DNA of 64,000 bases from CAYZIB01 sp964478425. Lineage in GTDB: Bacteria > Bacillota_I > Bacilli_A > Acholeplasmatales > WRBM01. The translations under genes and the position numbers were made by a program. Location of the stretch: contig CAYZIB010000002.1 of the NCBI GenBank assembly GCA_964478425.1, positions 44,578 through 108,577 on the forward strand, given 5' to 3'. Below the pieces are notes generated by a model. The model was not told where the DNA came from. It saw only the letters and a program-made list of their open reading frames with translations, and ran no database searches. Positions 8,936 through 17,670 of the stretch are shown one piece after another; within the stretch, counting starts at the first letter, position 1, and the number at the start of each line of letters is the position of its first letter.

Positions 8936-9778
8936 ATGAACAAAATTTTAAAAAAGGTTTGTCTTAATCCTACTGTTACATTAATGGAAGTTGAAGCACC
9001 ATTTGTAGCAAAAAAAGCGGAGCCTGGACAATTCATTATTTTAAGAGTTGATGAAAATGGTGAAAGAATTCCTTTAACAATTGCTGATTATGATCGTGAA
9101 AAAGGAACAATCACAATTATTTTCCAAATTGTTGGTGGATCAACTATCCAATTAAATTATTTAGAAGAAGGAGATTATATCCATGATTTCGTTGGTCCTT
9201 TAGGTGTTCCAACACATACTGAAGGATTAAAGAAAGTTTGTGTAGTTGGTGGGGGAGTTGGTTGTGCAATTGCATATCCTGTTGCTAAAAAATTACACGA
9301 ACAAGGATGCGAAGTGCATTCAATTATTGGATTTAGAAATAAAGATTTAGTTATATTGGAAGATGAATTTAGAAATGTTAGTGATAAATTGTTTGTAATG
9401 ACAGATGATGGATCACATGGAACAAAAGGTGTAGTTACTGCTCCTTTAAAAGAATTAATTGAAAATGGTGAAAACTATGATGAAGTTATCACTATTGGAC
9501 CACTTATTATGATGAAATTTGTAGTTGCAACAACAAAACCATTTAATGTTAAAACTGTTGTTTCTATGAATCCTATAATGATTGATGGTACAGGTATGTG
9601 CGGAGGATGTCGTTTAACTGTTGGTGGAAAAACAAAATTTGCATGTGTTGATGGACCAGATTTCGATGGATTTGAAGTAGATTTTGATGAAGCAATGAGT
9701 CGTGGAAGAAGTTATAGTGATTTTGAAGCTCATGCTAGAGAATCAGCTTGTAACTTATTCAAAAAGGAGGTTAAATAA
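8936..9778 (+). CDS. nfnA: NfnA-type FAD/[2Fe-2S] subunit of NADH-dependent ferredoxin:NADP+ oxidoreductase
   Basis: 280 residues. A ferredoxin-reductase FAD domain comes first (QFIILRVDENGERIPLTIAD), then an NAD-binding fold (VVGGGVGCAIAYPVAK) and a C-terminal [2Fe-2S] motif with cysteines in GTGMCGGCRLTV and FACVDGPDF. The start is the ATG at 8936 with AAGGAG at 8923-8928; the frame is open further upstream, but that stretch contains the promoter. Two bases separate it from nfnB. The pair is the electron-bifurcating transhydrogenase that couples ferredoxin and NADH oxidation to NADP+ reduction in anaerobes; the same pair is often annotated as sulfide dehydrogenase or glutamate synthase-like, a function I cannot exclude. 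Confidence 0.85.
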   Translation: MNKILKKVCLNPTVTLMEVEAPFVAKKAEPGQFIILRVDENGERIPLTIADYDREKGTITIIFQIVGGSTIQLNYLEEGDYIHDFVGPLGVPTHTEGLKKVCVVGGGVGCAIAYPVAKKLHEQGCEVHSIIGFRNKDLVILEDEFRNVSDKLFVMTDDGSHGTKGVVTAPLKELIENGENYDEVITIGPLIMMKFVVATTKPFNVKTVVSMNPIMIDGTGMCGGCRLTVGGKTKFACVDGPDFDGFEVDFDEAMSRGRSYSDFEAHARESACNLFKKEVK

Positions 9779-9780
9779 TT

Positions 9781-11178
9781 ATGCCTAATATGTCATTAAA
9801 GAAAAATCCAATGCCATCTCAAGACCCACAAGTTCGTAATAAAAACTTTTTAGAAGTTGCTACTGGGTATACTGAAGAAATGGCAATTGATGAAGCAAAA
9901 AGATGTTTAGTATGTAAAAATCCTAGATGTATGGGAGGATGTCCTGTACATATTCATATTCCTGAATTTGTTAGTTTAGTAGCTGAAGGAAAATTTGAAG
10001 ATGCTTATAAAGTAATTACAAAATCTTCTAGTTTACCTGCAGTTTGTGGTAGAGTATGTCCTCAAGAATCACAATGTGAAGGATTATGTGTTCGTGGAGT
10101 TAAAGGTGAACCTGTAGGAATCGGAAGACTTGAAAGATTTGTTGCTGACTGGCATAACGAACATCAAACTGAATTACCTGAAAAACCTGCATCAAATGGT
10201 CATAAAGTGGCTGTTGTAGGAAGTGGACCTGCTGGTTTAACTTGTGCAGGAGATTTAGCTAAATTAGGATATGAAGTAACTATATTTGAAGCATTACATT
10301 TAGCTGGTGGTGTTTTAGTTTATGGTATACCTGAATTCCGTTTACCAAAATCAATAGTTCAAAAAGAAATTGATGGATTAATTGCTTTAGGTGTTAAAGT
10401 TGAAACTAATATGGTAATTGGTCGTAGTATTACTATTCAAGAATTAATGGAAGAATATGGATTTGAAGCTGTATTTATTGGAAGTGGAGCAGGTCTTCCT
10501 AAATTCATGAATATTCCTGGTGAAAACTTAAAAGGCGTATATTCAGCAAACGAATTTTTAACTCGTGTTAACTTAATGAAAGCATATAAAGCTGATTCAA
10601 CAACTCCAATTAAACAAAATAAAAATGTTGCTGTTGTTGGTGGTGGAAATGTTGCTATGGATGCTGCAAGATGTGCTCTTCGTTTAGGAGCAGAAAATGT
10701 TTATGTAGTATATCGTCGTGGTATGGAAGAATTACCAGCAAGAAAAGAAGAAGTTGAACATGCATTAGAAGAAGGTATTATCTTCAAAACATTAACAAAC
10801 CCAACTGAAATTATTGGTGATGAAACTGGAACTGTTAGTGGAATGAAATGTGTTGAAATGGAATTAGGTGAACCTGATGCTTCAGGAAGACGTCGTCCTG
10901 TTGTTAAACCAAACAGTGAATTATTATTAGATGTTGACTGTGTTATTATGAGTTTAGGAACAAGTCCAAATCCACTTATCAAAGCTACAACATCAGGATT
11001 ATCAACTGAATCATGGGGTGGAATAATAGTTAATGAAGAAGGATTAACATCAGTAGAAGGTGTATATGCTGGTGGAGATGCCGTAACTGGTGCTGCAACT
11101 GTTATTTTAGCTATGGGTGCAGGTAAAACTGCTGCTGCTGGAATTGATGAATATATTAAAAATAAAAAAAATAATTAA
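9781..11178 (+). CDS. nfnB: NfnB/GltA-type NADPH-dependent FAD/[4Fe-4S] subunit
   Basis: A 465-residue homologue of the glutamate synthase small subunit. N-terminal cysteines for two [4Fe-4S] clusters are in CLVCKNPRCMGGCP and CGRVCPQESQCEGLC. Two dinucleotide folds follow: VVGSGPAGLTCAGDLAKLGY for FAD and VVGGGNVAMDAARCALRLGA for NADPH. It ends with YAGGDAVTGAATVILAMGAGK. No large glutamate synthase subunit is nearby and nfnA directly precedes it, so NfnB of a bifurcating transhydrogenase is the better reading. Codon use here is less A/T-biased (more GGT/GCT/CGT) than its neighbours, consistent with high expression. Confidence 0.85.
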   Translation: MPNMSLKKNPMPSQDPQVRNKNFLEVATGYTEEMAIDEAKRCLVCKNPRCMGGCPVHIHIPEFVSLVAEGKFEDAYKVITKSSSLPAVCGRVCPQESQCEGLCVRGVKGEPVGIGRLERFVADWHNEHQTELPEKPASNGHKVAVVGSGPAGLTCAGDLAKLGYEVTIFEALHLAGGVLVYGIPEFRLPKSIVQKEIDGLIALGVKVETNMVIGRSITIQELMEEYGFEAVFIGSGAGLPKFMNIPGENLKGVYSANEFLTRVNLMKAYKADSTTPIKQNKNVAVVGGGNVAMDAARCALRLGAENVYVVYRRGMEELPARKEEVEHALEEGIIFKTLTNPTEIIGDETGTVSGMKCVEMELGEPDASGRRRPVVKPNSELLLDVDCVIMSLGTSPNPLIKATTSGLSTESWGGIIVNEEGLTSVEGVYAGGDAVTGAATVILAMGAGKTAAAGIDEYIKNKKNN

Positions 11179-11187
11179 TTTATAAAG

Positions 11188-11210
11188 AAGTCCTTAAAGG
11201 ACTTTTTTTT
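11188..11210 (+). terminator. Intrinsic terminator after nfnB
   Basis: Stem AAGTCC / GGACTT with a five-base loop (11188-11204) and eight T. It closes the nfnAB operon. Confidence 0.85.
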
Positions 11211-11228
11211 AAAAAGAAAGGACAAATT

Positions 11229-11996
11229 ATGAATAGATTAAAAGATAAAGTTGTTGTAATTACTGGTGGTAATTCAGGTGTTGGAAAAGAAACAGCATTA
11301 TTATTTGCTAAAGAAGGCGCAAAACTTGTTATTAGTGCAAGAAGATATGATGTTTTAAAAGAAGTTGAGGAAGAAATTAAAAAAATTGGAGCAGATGTAT
11401 TAAGTGTTAAAACAGATATTGGTAATCCTTTAGATTGTAACAATTTAATAGCTGAAACAATAAAAAAATATGGAAGAATTGATTGCTTAATTAATAATGC
11501 TGGAGTATTAGATGAGGGATTAAAAGCAATTGATAAATTTAATAATGATGATTTAGATAAAGTACTTCAAATTAATGAAAAAGGCACAATGTATTTAATT
11601 AAAGAATCATTAAAATACATGTTGGAAGCTAAAAATGGTTCAATTGTTAATGTTGCAAGCGTTGCTGGATATAATGGTGGTGGAGGAGCAAGTTATGTTG
11701 CAAGTAAAGCAGCTATAATAGGAATTACAAAACATACAGCAATGCGTACTGCTTCATTAAATATTCGTTGTAATGTTTTATGTCCAGGAAATATTTTAAC
11801 ACCAATGACAGCAGGAATGGATTATACAAATATGGATATGGATATGTTTGGTGCTATGCAAAAGCATTCTGATTTAAGAAATTGTCCATCTTGTACTGCT
11901 TTAGATGTTGCTAATGTTATTTTATTTTTAGCATCAGATGAATCAAAACCTATTACTGGTCAAGTAATAGTATGTGATTATGGGGCTAATTTATAA
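11229..11996 (+). CDS. Short-chain dehydrogenase/reductase
   Basis: A 255-residue classical SDR oxidoreductase. The cofactor motif TGGNSGVG (residues about 12-19) is present, NNAG near 89-92, catalytic serine in NVASVAG, and the YxxxK pair in SYVASKAA. The ending GQVIVCDYG is typical of the FabG-like branch. The substrate cannot be inferred; the ALVISARR region, with an Arg pair after beta-2, suggests NADP(H). It starts 18 bases after the nfnB terminator and is followed 21 bases later by the NAD(P)HX repair gene, so the two probably share a transcript. Confidence 0.85.
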   Translation: MNRLKDKVVVITGGNSGVGKETALLFAKEGAKLVISARRYDVLKEVEEEIKKIGADVLSVKTDIGNPLDCNNLIAETIKKYGRIDCLINNAGVLDEGLKAIDKFNNDDLDKVLQINEKGTMYLIKESLKYMLEAKNGSIVNVASVAGYNGGGGASYVASKAAIIGITKHTAMRTASLNIRCNVLCPGNILTPMTAGMDYTNMDMDMFGAMQKHSDLRNCPSCTALDVANVILFLASDESKPITGQVIVCDYGANL

Positions 11997-12017
11997 TTTA
12001 TAATAGGTGGTGAAATT

Positions 12018-13502
12018 TTGGAAGAAATTTTAACTACAATTGATATGAAAAACTCTGATTTAAATGCTATAAAAAATGGAATAGATAGCAAAAAATTAAT
12101 GTATGAAGCTGCTTATAATGTTTATTTATCTTGCAATTGGTATGGAAAAATTGGAGTTTTTTGTGGAACTGGGAATAATGCAGGGGATGGATTTGCATTA
12201 GCTTGCATATTAAAAGAAAATAATTTTGATGTTGAAATAATTTTAATTAAAGAAAAATTCAGTACTGATGGTTTATATTATTTTAATATATGTAAAAAAA
12301 TGAATATTCCTTATAGTTTATTTTCTTTTAATTTGAAAAAATATGACATTATAGTTGATGCATTATTAGGAACTGGGATAAAAGGAAATTTAAAAAAAGA
12401 ATATATGGATTGTATAAATTATATTAATGAAAATTCCAAATATGTTATTTCAATTGATGTAAATTCAGGTATAAACTCAGATAATGGTTTATATGATTAT
12501 GCAGTTAAAAGTGATTTAACAGTATCTATTGGATATTATAAAGCAGGTATGTTTTTAAATATGGCAAAAGATATTAGAAAAGAAATTATTAATAAAAAAA
12601 TTAGTATTAATAGGATATGTGAACCATTTTATTTAATTGAAAAAAAAGATGTATCAAATTTTTTTAAACCAAGATTGAATTATTCAAATAAAGGAGATTA
12701 TGGATATGTCGCAATTATGGGTGGATCAAGTAATTATCCAGGTGCTCCTAGACTAGCATTATTAGGTCAAACGGCTTTATATTCTGGATGTGGTGTATCA
12801 AGATTAATTGTTCCTGATGAAATATATGAATTAATGTTTAAAAATGTTTTAGAAACTACAATTTATAAAATGACATCATTAAATGGAAAAATGATTTTTG
12901 ATCAAGAAAAATTAGATGATTCATTAAAAAATATTAAAGTATTAGCATTTGGTGTAGGACTTGATAAAAGTATTGAGTATGAAAAAATATTATCTTATAT
13001 TTTAAAAAAATATGAAATAATTTTAGTTATTGATGCTGATGGGATAAATACATTAGCAAACATGGATTTAGAAATTTTAAATAATACTAAATGCAAAATT
13101 GTTTTAACTCCTCATTTAAAAGAATTTTCAAGATTAATAAAAAAAGATGTTAATTATATAAAAGAAAATTTGATTGAATTACAAAGAAATTTTACAAATA
13201 AATATAATGTTACTTTATTATTAAAAGGCCCAACTACAACAATATCTTATAAAAATAAAATATATTTTGTTGATGCAGGAACACCTGGCATGGCAAAAGC
13301 TGGTTCTGGAGATGTTTTAACAGGAATCCTTACTGGACTACTTGGATATAATAAAAAAGATATACCTTATGTAACAGCAATCGCTGCATATATTAACGGA
13401 TTAAGTGGTGAATATGCAAAAAAAGAATTTGGAGAAGTAAGCATGGTTGCAAGCGATACAGCTAAAATGCTTAAGTATGTTATTAAAGATTTGATCAAGT
13501 GA
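12018..13502 (+). CDS. nnrDE: Bifunctional NAD(P)H-hydrate epimerase / ADP-dependent dehydratase
   Basis: Repairs NADHX and NADPHX, hydrated forms of the reduced cofactors. Residues about 1-205 are the YjeF_N epimerase domain (GTGNNAGDGFALA, DALLGTGIKG). Residues about 220-494 are the ribokinase-like dehydratase (GGSSNYPGAPRLA, IDADGINTLAN, LTPHLKEFSRL, GTPGMAKAGSGDVLTGIL). Length 494 fits the fused family. The start is a TTG at 12018, supported by AGGTGG at 12005-12010. It ends in TGA. Cofactor repair next to redox genes makes biological sense. Confidence 0.92.
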   Translation: MEEILTTIDMKNSDLNAIKNGIDSKKLMYEAAYNVYLSCNWYGKIGVFCGTGNNAGDGFALACILKENNFDVEIILIKEKFSTDGLYYFNICKKMNIPYSLFSFNLKKYDIIVDALLGTGIKGNLKKEYMDCINYINENSKYVISIDVNSGINSDNGLYDYAVKSDLTVSIGYYKAGMFLNMAKDIRKEIINKKISINRICEPFYLIEKKDVSNFFKPRLNYSNKGDYGYVAIMGGSSNYPGAPRLALLGQTALYSGCGVSRLIVPDEIYELMFKNVLETTIYKMTSLNGKMIFDQEKLDDSLKNIKVLAFGVGLDKSIEYEKILSYILKKYEIILVIDADGINTLANMDLEILNNTKCKIVLTPHLKEFSRLIKKDVNYIKENLIELQRNFTNKYNVTLLLKGPTTTISYKNKIYFVDAGTPGMAKAGSGDVLTGILTGLLGYNKKDIPYVTAIAAYINGLSGEYAKKEFGEVSMVASDTAKMLKYVIKDLIK

Positions 13503-13526
13503 TATTTTTACTGATATAAAAAAAAG

Positions 13527-13540
13527 TTATACCGGTATAA
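13527..13540. promoter_or_regulatory. Palindromic candidate operator upstream of the alcohol dehydrogenase
   Basis: TTATACCGGTATAA is a perfect 14-bp palindrome, G+C-rich at its centre in an otherwise A/T spacer. A degenerate copy of its half site, ACTGATATAA, sits at 13510-13519 in the same orientation as ACCGGTATAA at 13531-13540. The likely promoter is TTCTTT (13552-13557), 17 bases, TATAAT (13575-13580), which places the palindrome around -50. It does not resemble the Rex consensus. The binding protein is unknown. Confidence 0.45.
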
Positions 13541-13611
13541 ACATTTTATTGTTCTTTTTGTTTTAAAAAATTATTATAATATATTTGATAAGTAAACGAG
13601 GAGGAGATTAA

Positions 13612-14826
13612 ATGAGATTTACTTTACCACGTGATTTATATCATGGAAAAGGAGCTTTAGAAGCTTTAAAAACTTTTACAGGAAAACGTGCTATCATCTG
13701 TACAGGTGGAGGAAGCATGAAAAGATTTGGATTTATTGATAAAGTCCAAAAATATTTAGAAGAAGCAGGTATGGAAGTTGCTTTAATAGAAGGAATTGAA
13801 CCAGATCCAAGTGTTGAAACTGTTATGAACGGGGCACAAAAAATGTTAGAATTTAAACCTGATTGGATTGTTGCTATTGGTGGAGGATCACCTATTGATG
13901 CAGCAAAAGCAATGTGGATTAAATATGAATATCCTGAAACAACATTTGAAGATATGTGCAAAGTATTTGGACTTCCAAAATTAAGAACAAAAGCAAAATT
14001 CTGTGCTATCCCATCTACTAGTGGAACTGCAACAGAAGTTACTGCATTTTCAATTATAACTGACTATGCTAAAGGTGTTAAATATCCTATAGCTGACTTT
14101 GAAATTACACCAGATGTTGCCATTGTTGATCCAGATTTAGCTGAAACAATGCCTAAAAAATTAGTTGCACATACAGGTATGGATGCAATGACACATTCAA
14201 TTGAAGCTTATGTTTCTACATGCAATTGTGATTATACTGATCCATTAGCATTACATTCTATTAAAATGATTCAAAATGATTTAATTGATTCATATAATGG
14301 TGATATGGCTGCAAGAGATCGTATGCATAATGCTCAATGTTTAGCTGGTATGGCATTTTCAAATGCGTTATTAGGTATTGTTCATTCAATGGCTCATAAA
14401 ACTGGTGCTGCATTTGAAAAATATGGAGCACATATTATTCATGGTGCAGCAAATGCTATGTATTTACCAAAAGTAATTGCATTTAATGCTAAAAATGAAG
14501 CTGCTAAATTACGCTATGCTGAAATTGCAGATCATATGAAATTAGGTGGAAATACACCTGATGAAAAAGTTGAATTATTAATTAAACATTTAAGAGGTAT
14601 GAATGATGCATTAAATATTCCTCAATGTATTAAACATTATGGTGCAGATAGCTATCCATGTGAACAAGGATTTGTACCTGAAAATGTATTCTTAGAAAAA
14701 TTAAGTGAAATAGCAACTCTTGCAATTGGTGATGCATGTACTGGTTCTAACCCACGTATCCCAACACAAGAAGAAATGGAAAAATTATTAAAATGTTGTT
14801 ATTATGATTTAGAAGTAGATTTCTAA
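13612..14826 (+). CDS. Iron-containing (group III) alcohol dehydrogenase
   Basis: A 404-residue NAD(P)-dependent alcohol/aldehyde oxidoreductase resembling the C-terminal ADH domain of AdhE. The nucleotide motif GGGSPIDAAKAM is near 87-98, PSTSGTATE near 136-144. Metal-binding residues are in GMDAMTHSIEAY (Asp, His), GIVHSMAHK (His) and the following HIIHGAANA (His). The ribosome site AGGAGGAG lies 7 bases before the ATG. It stands alone between a palindrome-bearing promoter region and a strong terminator. Its codons are enriched in GGT/GCA, suggesting strong expression, probably as a fermentative ethanol dehydrogenase (inference). Confidence 0.9.
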   Translation: MRFTLPRDLYHGKGALEALKTFTGKRAIICTGGGSMKRFGFIDKVQKYLEEAGMEVALIEGIEPDPSVETVMNGAQKMLEFKPDWIVAIGGGSPIDAAKAMWIKYEYPETTFEDMCKVFGLPKLRTKAKFCAIPSTSGTATEVTAFSIITDYAKGVKYPIADFEITPDVAIVDPDLAETMPKKLVAHTGMDAMTHSIEAYVSTCNCDYTDPLALHSIKMIQNDLIDSYNGDMAARDRMHNAQCLAGMAFSNALLGIVHSMAHKTGAAFEKYGAHIIHGAANAMYLPKVIAFNAKNEAAKLRYAEIADHMKLGGNTPDEKVELLIKHLRGMNDALNIPQCIKHYGADSYPCEQGFVPENVFLEKLSEIATLAIGDACTGSNPRIPTQEEMEKLLKCCYYDLEVDF

Positions 14827-14836
14827 AAAAATATTT

Positions 14837-14868
14837 AAGCATAACGAACAGTTATGCTTTTTTTTTAT
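14837..14868 (+). terminator. Intrinsic terminator after alcohol dehydrogenase
   Basis: Stem AAGCATAAC / GTTATGCTT (14837-14845, 14851-14859), five-base loop and a run of nine or more T. Confidence 0.88.
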
Positions 14869-14903
14869 TAAAAAAATGGTAAAATAATAAATGGAGTGAT
14901 TAG

Positions 14904-16373
14904 ATGCGAAAAAGTGGAATTTTACTACCTATTTTTAGTTTACCAGGTCCATATGGAATTGGATCGTTAGGAGCTGAAGCATATAGATTTGTTGAATTTT
15001 TAGAAAGAACAAATCAAAAAATATGGCAAGTATTACCTCTTGGACCAATATCATATGGTAATTCTCCATATCAAACATTTTCAGCTTTTGCAGGGAATCC
15101 TTATTTTATTGATTTAGATTTTTTAAAAAATGAAAATTTATTAAACGAAGAAGAATTAAAATATTTAAATATTATTAATAATAAAGATAAAATTGATTAT
15201 GAGTTTTTATATAATGAAAGATTTAAAGTTTTAAAAAAAGCATTTAATAGATTTGATAAAAATGAAAGCTATGATAACTTTATTTATAAAAATGAATATT
15301 GGTTAGAAGATTATGCATTATTTATGGCTTTAAAAAATAAATATAATGGACTTCCATGGTATATGTGGGAAAAAAGTATAAAATTAAGATATAAAAAAAG
15401 CATATTAAAAGTTAAAGAAGAATTAAAAGAGGAGATTGAATTTCAAAAATTCTTACAATTTAAATTTTTTGAACATTGGATGAATTTAAAAAAATATGCA
15501 AATAGTAAAAATATTAGTATTGTTGGAGATATTCCAATATATGTTTCATATGATTCAAGTGATGTTTGGGCTAATTCAAAATATTTTTTATTAGATAAGT
15601 TTAAAAATCCAATTTTAGTTTCAGGTTGTCCTCCTGATGCATTTTCAAATAAAGGTCAGTTATGGGGAAATCCAGTATATCGATGGAATGTATTAAAAAA
15701 ATCTAATTATGATTGGTGGATTAAAAGAATTTCTTTAGCCAATGATATATACGATTATATTAGAATAGATCATTTTAGAGGATTTGAAGCGTATTATACT
15801 ATAGAATATGGTAGAGAAGATGCAACAATAGGTAAATGGTTAAAAGGACCAGGTATTGATTTATTTAATAAAATTAAAGAAAAATTAGGAAATGTTAAAA
15901 TAATTGCAGAAGATTTAGGATTTTTAACAGAAGAGGTATATAAATTACTTGAAAAAACTAACTATCCAGGTATGAAGGTTTTACAATTTGGTTTTGAACC
16001 ATATGAAAATAGTACATATTTACCTCATAATTATAAAAAAAATACAGTTTGTTATACAGGAACTCATGATAATGAAACACTTAAAGGATGGGTTAATAAT
16101 TTAAATAGTGAAAAAAAACAGTTTTTAAAAGAATATTTAAATGTTGATGATGATAATAAACTAGTTATATCATTAATAAAACTTGCTCAAATGAGTGTTT
16201 CAGATATAGTTATTATTCCAATTTACGATTATTTAGAATTAGATAATTATGCACGAATAAATACTCCATCTACATTAGATAATAATTGGATATGGAGATT
16301 AGATAAAAATTTATTAACAAAAGATATTGAAGATAAAATAAAATATATTACAAAATTGTATGGAAGGTGTTAA
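14904..16373 (+). CDS. malQ: 4-alpha-glucanotransferase (amylomaltase)
   Basis: Disproportionates maltodextrins, transferring glucan chains and releasing glucose. The 489-residue GH77 protein shows the N-terminal LPGPYGIGSLG and WQVLPLGP, then DIPIYVSYDSSDVW, the nucleophile region RIDHFRGFEAYY, the acid/base region IAEDLGFLTEEV, and THDNETLKGW. It is typical of short bacterial amylomaltases. The ribosome site GGAGTGAT precedes the ATG. Only three bases separate it from the GNAT gene. No other maltose genes are in this window. Confidence 0.93.
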   Translation: MRKSGILLPIFSLPGPYGIGSLGAEAYRFVEFLERTNQKIWQVLPLGPISYGNSPYQTFSAFAGNPYFIDLDFLKNENLLNEEELKYLNIINNKDKIDYEFLYNERFKVLKKAFNRFDKNESYDNFIYKNEYWLEDYALFMALKNKYNGLPWYMWEKSIKLRYKKSILKVKEELKEEIEFQKFLQFKFFEHWMNLKKYANSKNISIVGDIPIYVSYDSSDVWANSKYFLLDKFKNPILVSGCPPDAFSNKGQLWGNPVYRWNVLKKSNYDWWIKRISLANDIYDYIRIDHFRGFEAYYTIEYGREDATIGKWLKGPGIDLFNKIKEKLGNVKIIAEDLGFLTEEVYKLLEKTNYPGMKVLQFGFEPYENSTYLPHNYKKNTVCYTGTHDNETLKGWVNNLNSEKKQFLKEYLNVDDDNKLVISLIKLAQMSVSDIVIIPIYDYLELDNYARINTPSTLDNNWIWRLDKNLLTKDIEDKIKYITKLYGRC

Positions 16374-16376
16374 AAA

Positions 16377-16847
16377 ATGGGTTATGATTATTTAGTTAAC
16401 TTATATAAATTAAAAGAACATTATGAATTTGATAATTTAAAACAAGAAAATATTAGAATAGAAAGAGTATTAAGTCCTAATTTTGATTTAGTAGTTGATT
16501 TTGTTAAAACTAATTTTCATGATGGATGGGCAAGCGAAGTTAAACAAGCATTATATAAAGCAAATCCATCTTGTTTTATTGCAATTTATAATAAAAAAAT
16601 TGTTGGATTTGCATGTTATGATGCAACTGCTAAAGGGTATTTTGGACCAATTGGTGTTGCAAATAATATGCAAAACAAAGGAATAGGAAGAGCATTAGTT
16701 CTTACTACAATGGTTAATATGCGTAATGATGGATATGGATATGCAATTATAGGAAGTGGTGCAGGTAAAGAAAATTTTTATAAGAATTGTGTTGGCGCTA
16801 TTAGAATTGAAGATGATTCAATTAATTTATATAAGAGAATGGTATAA
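16377..16847 (+). CDS. GNAT-family N-acetyltransferase
   Basis: A 156-residue acetyl-CoA-dependent acyltransferase fold. The central strand and acetyl-CoA loop are in GPIGVANNMQNKGIGRAL (the Q/R-x-x-G-x-G/A signature is NKGIGRA), followed by IIGSGAGKENFYKNCVGA, the usual FY motif near the end. Substrate unknown. It follows malQ with almost no gap and ends at a terminator, so the two are co-transcribed. A link to carbohydrate metabolism is only suggested by position. Confidence 0.75.
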   Translation: MGYDYLVNLYKLKEHYEFDNLKQENIRIERVLSPNFDLVVDFVKTNFHDGWASEVKQALYKANPSCFIAIYNKKIVGFACYDATAKGYFGPIGVANNMQNKGIGRALVLTTMVNMRNDGYGYAIIGSGAGKENFYKNCVGAIRIEDDSINLYKRMV

Positions 16848-16877
16848 AAAACGCTTTTGCGTTTTTTTTTTTTTTTT
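16846..16877 (+). terminator. Intrinsic terminator after malQ-GNAT
   Basis: Stem AAAAAACGC / GCGTTTTTT with a TTTT loop (16846-16867), continuing into 16 consecutive T. Confidence 0.88.
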
Positions 16878-16899
16878 ATATAATATATGTGGTGATATT

Positions 16900-17670
16900 A
16901 TGATTTATTTTTCTTTTGCACTATATGAAGAAGCAAAATTATATATAAAAAAATTCGATTTAAAAAGAAATTTAAATATAAATTTTATGCAAGTTTATGA
17001 AAATGATGAAATAAAACTATTTATTACTGGCGTTGGTGTTTTAAATGCTATTTATAAATTATCAAGAATTTTAACAATTTATAATCCTAAAAAAAATGAT
17101 ATATTTTTAAATGTTGGACTTGCAGGATCGAATTTTTATAATAAAGGTGATGTTTTGTTAGTTAATTCTATTTGTTATAATAATAATTACCTTTATCCCG
17201 ATATTATAGGGAAATATGATATTAATGAATCTGAATTAAATACAGTTGATAATGTATCATGGAATTATAAACTTACAGATATGGAAGGATATGGCATATT
17301 ATATGTAACAAAAAACTTTTTTTATTTGAATAATATTTTTATTATTAAGGTTGTATCTGATAATTTTAATTCTGATTTAAAAAACTTAAATATTGATAAT
17401 TTTATTAATAATACTTTTTCTTTTGTTTTAGATATAATTAACAAAAATAAAATATGTAATAATGATAATATATTAGATAATTTATTTATTAATAAATATA
17501 ATTTTACAAAACAAATGCAAATTAATTTAAATAAAAAACTTAAATATTTATATTTAACTGATATTAATAAATATAATTTGTTAGAAAAAAAATATAATAA
17601 CTATATTATAAATGAAAAATCTGATCTTAAGAAATTGTATAATTTAATTATGGAGGATTTAAATGTTTAA
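16900..17670 (+). CDS. Nucleoside phosphorylase / MTA-SAH nucleosidase-like protein
   Basis: 256 residues of the PNP/UDP phosphorylase superfamily. ITGVGVLNAIYKL resembles the first nucleoside-binding strand and helix, FLNVGLAGS the phosphate/ribose loop, LYPDI the base loop, DMEGYG the ribose-binding Met-Glu, and IKVVSDNF the catalytic Asp region. The ATG at 16900 has GGTGAT as ribosome site; the frame is open upstream but runs through the previous terminator. The last 8 bases overlap the SPL-family gene, so the pair is coupled. Inference: it may clear 5'-deoxyadenosine or a related nucleoside made by the radical-SAM partner. Exact substrate unknown. Confidence 0.7.
   Translation: MIYFSFALYEEAKLYIKKFDLKRNLNINFMQVYENDEIKLFITGVGVLNAIYKLSRILTIYNPKKNDIFLNVGLAGSNFYNKGDVLLVNSICYNNNYLYPDIIGKYDINESELNTVDNVSWNYKLTDMEGYGILYVTKNFFYLNNIFIIKVVSDNFNSDLKNLNIDNFINNTFSFVLDIINKNKICNNDNILDNLFINKYNFTKQMQINLNKKLKYLYLTDINKYNLLEKKYNNYIINEKSDLKKLYNLIMEDLNV

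Noticed and set aside
9781..11178. True glutamate synthase small subunit
   Set aside because: No large subunit is present in the window, and the partner encoded two bases upstream is NfnA-like.
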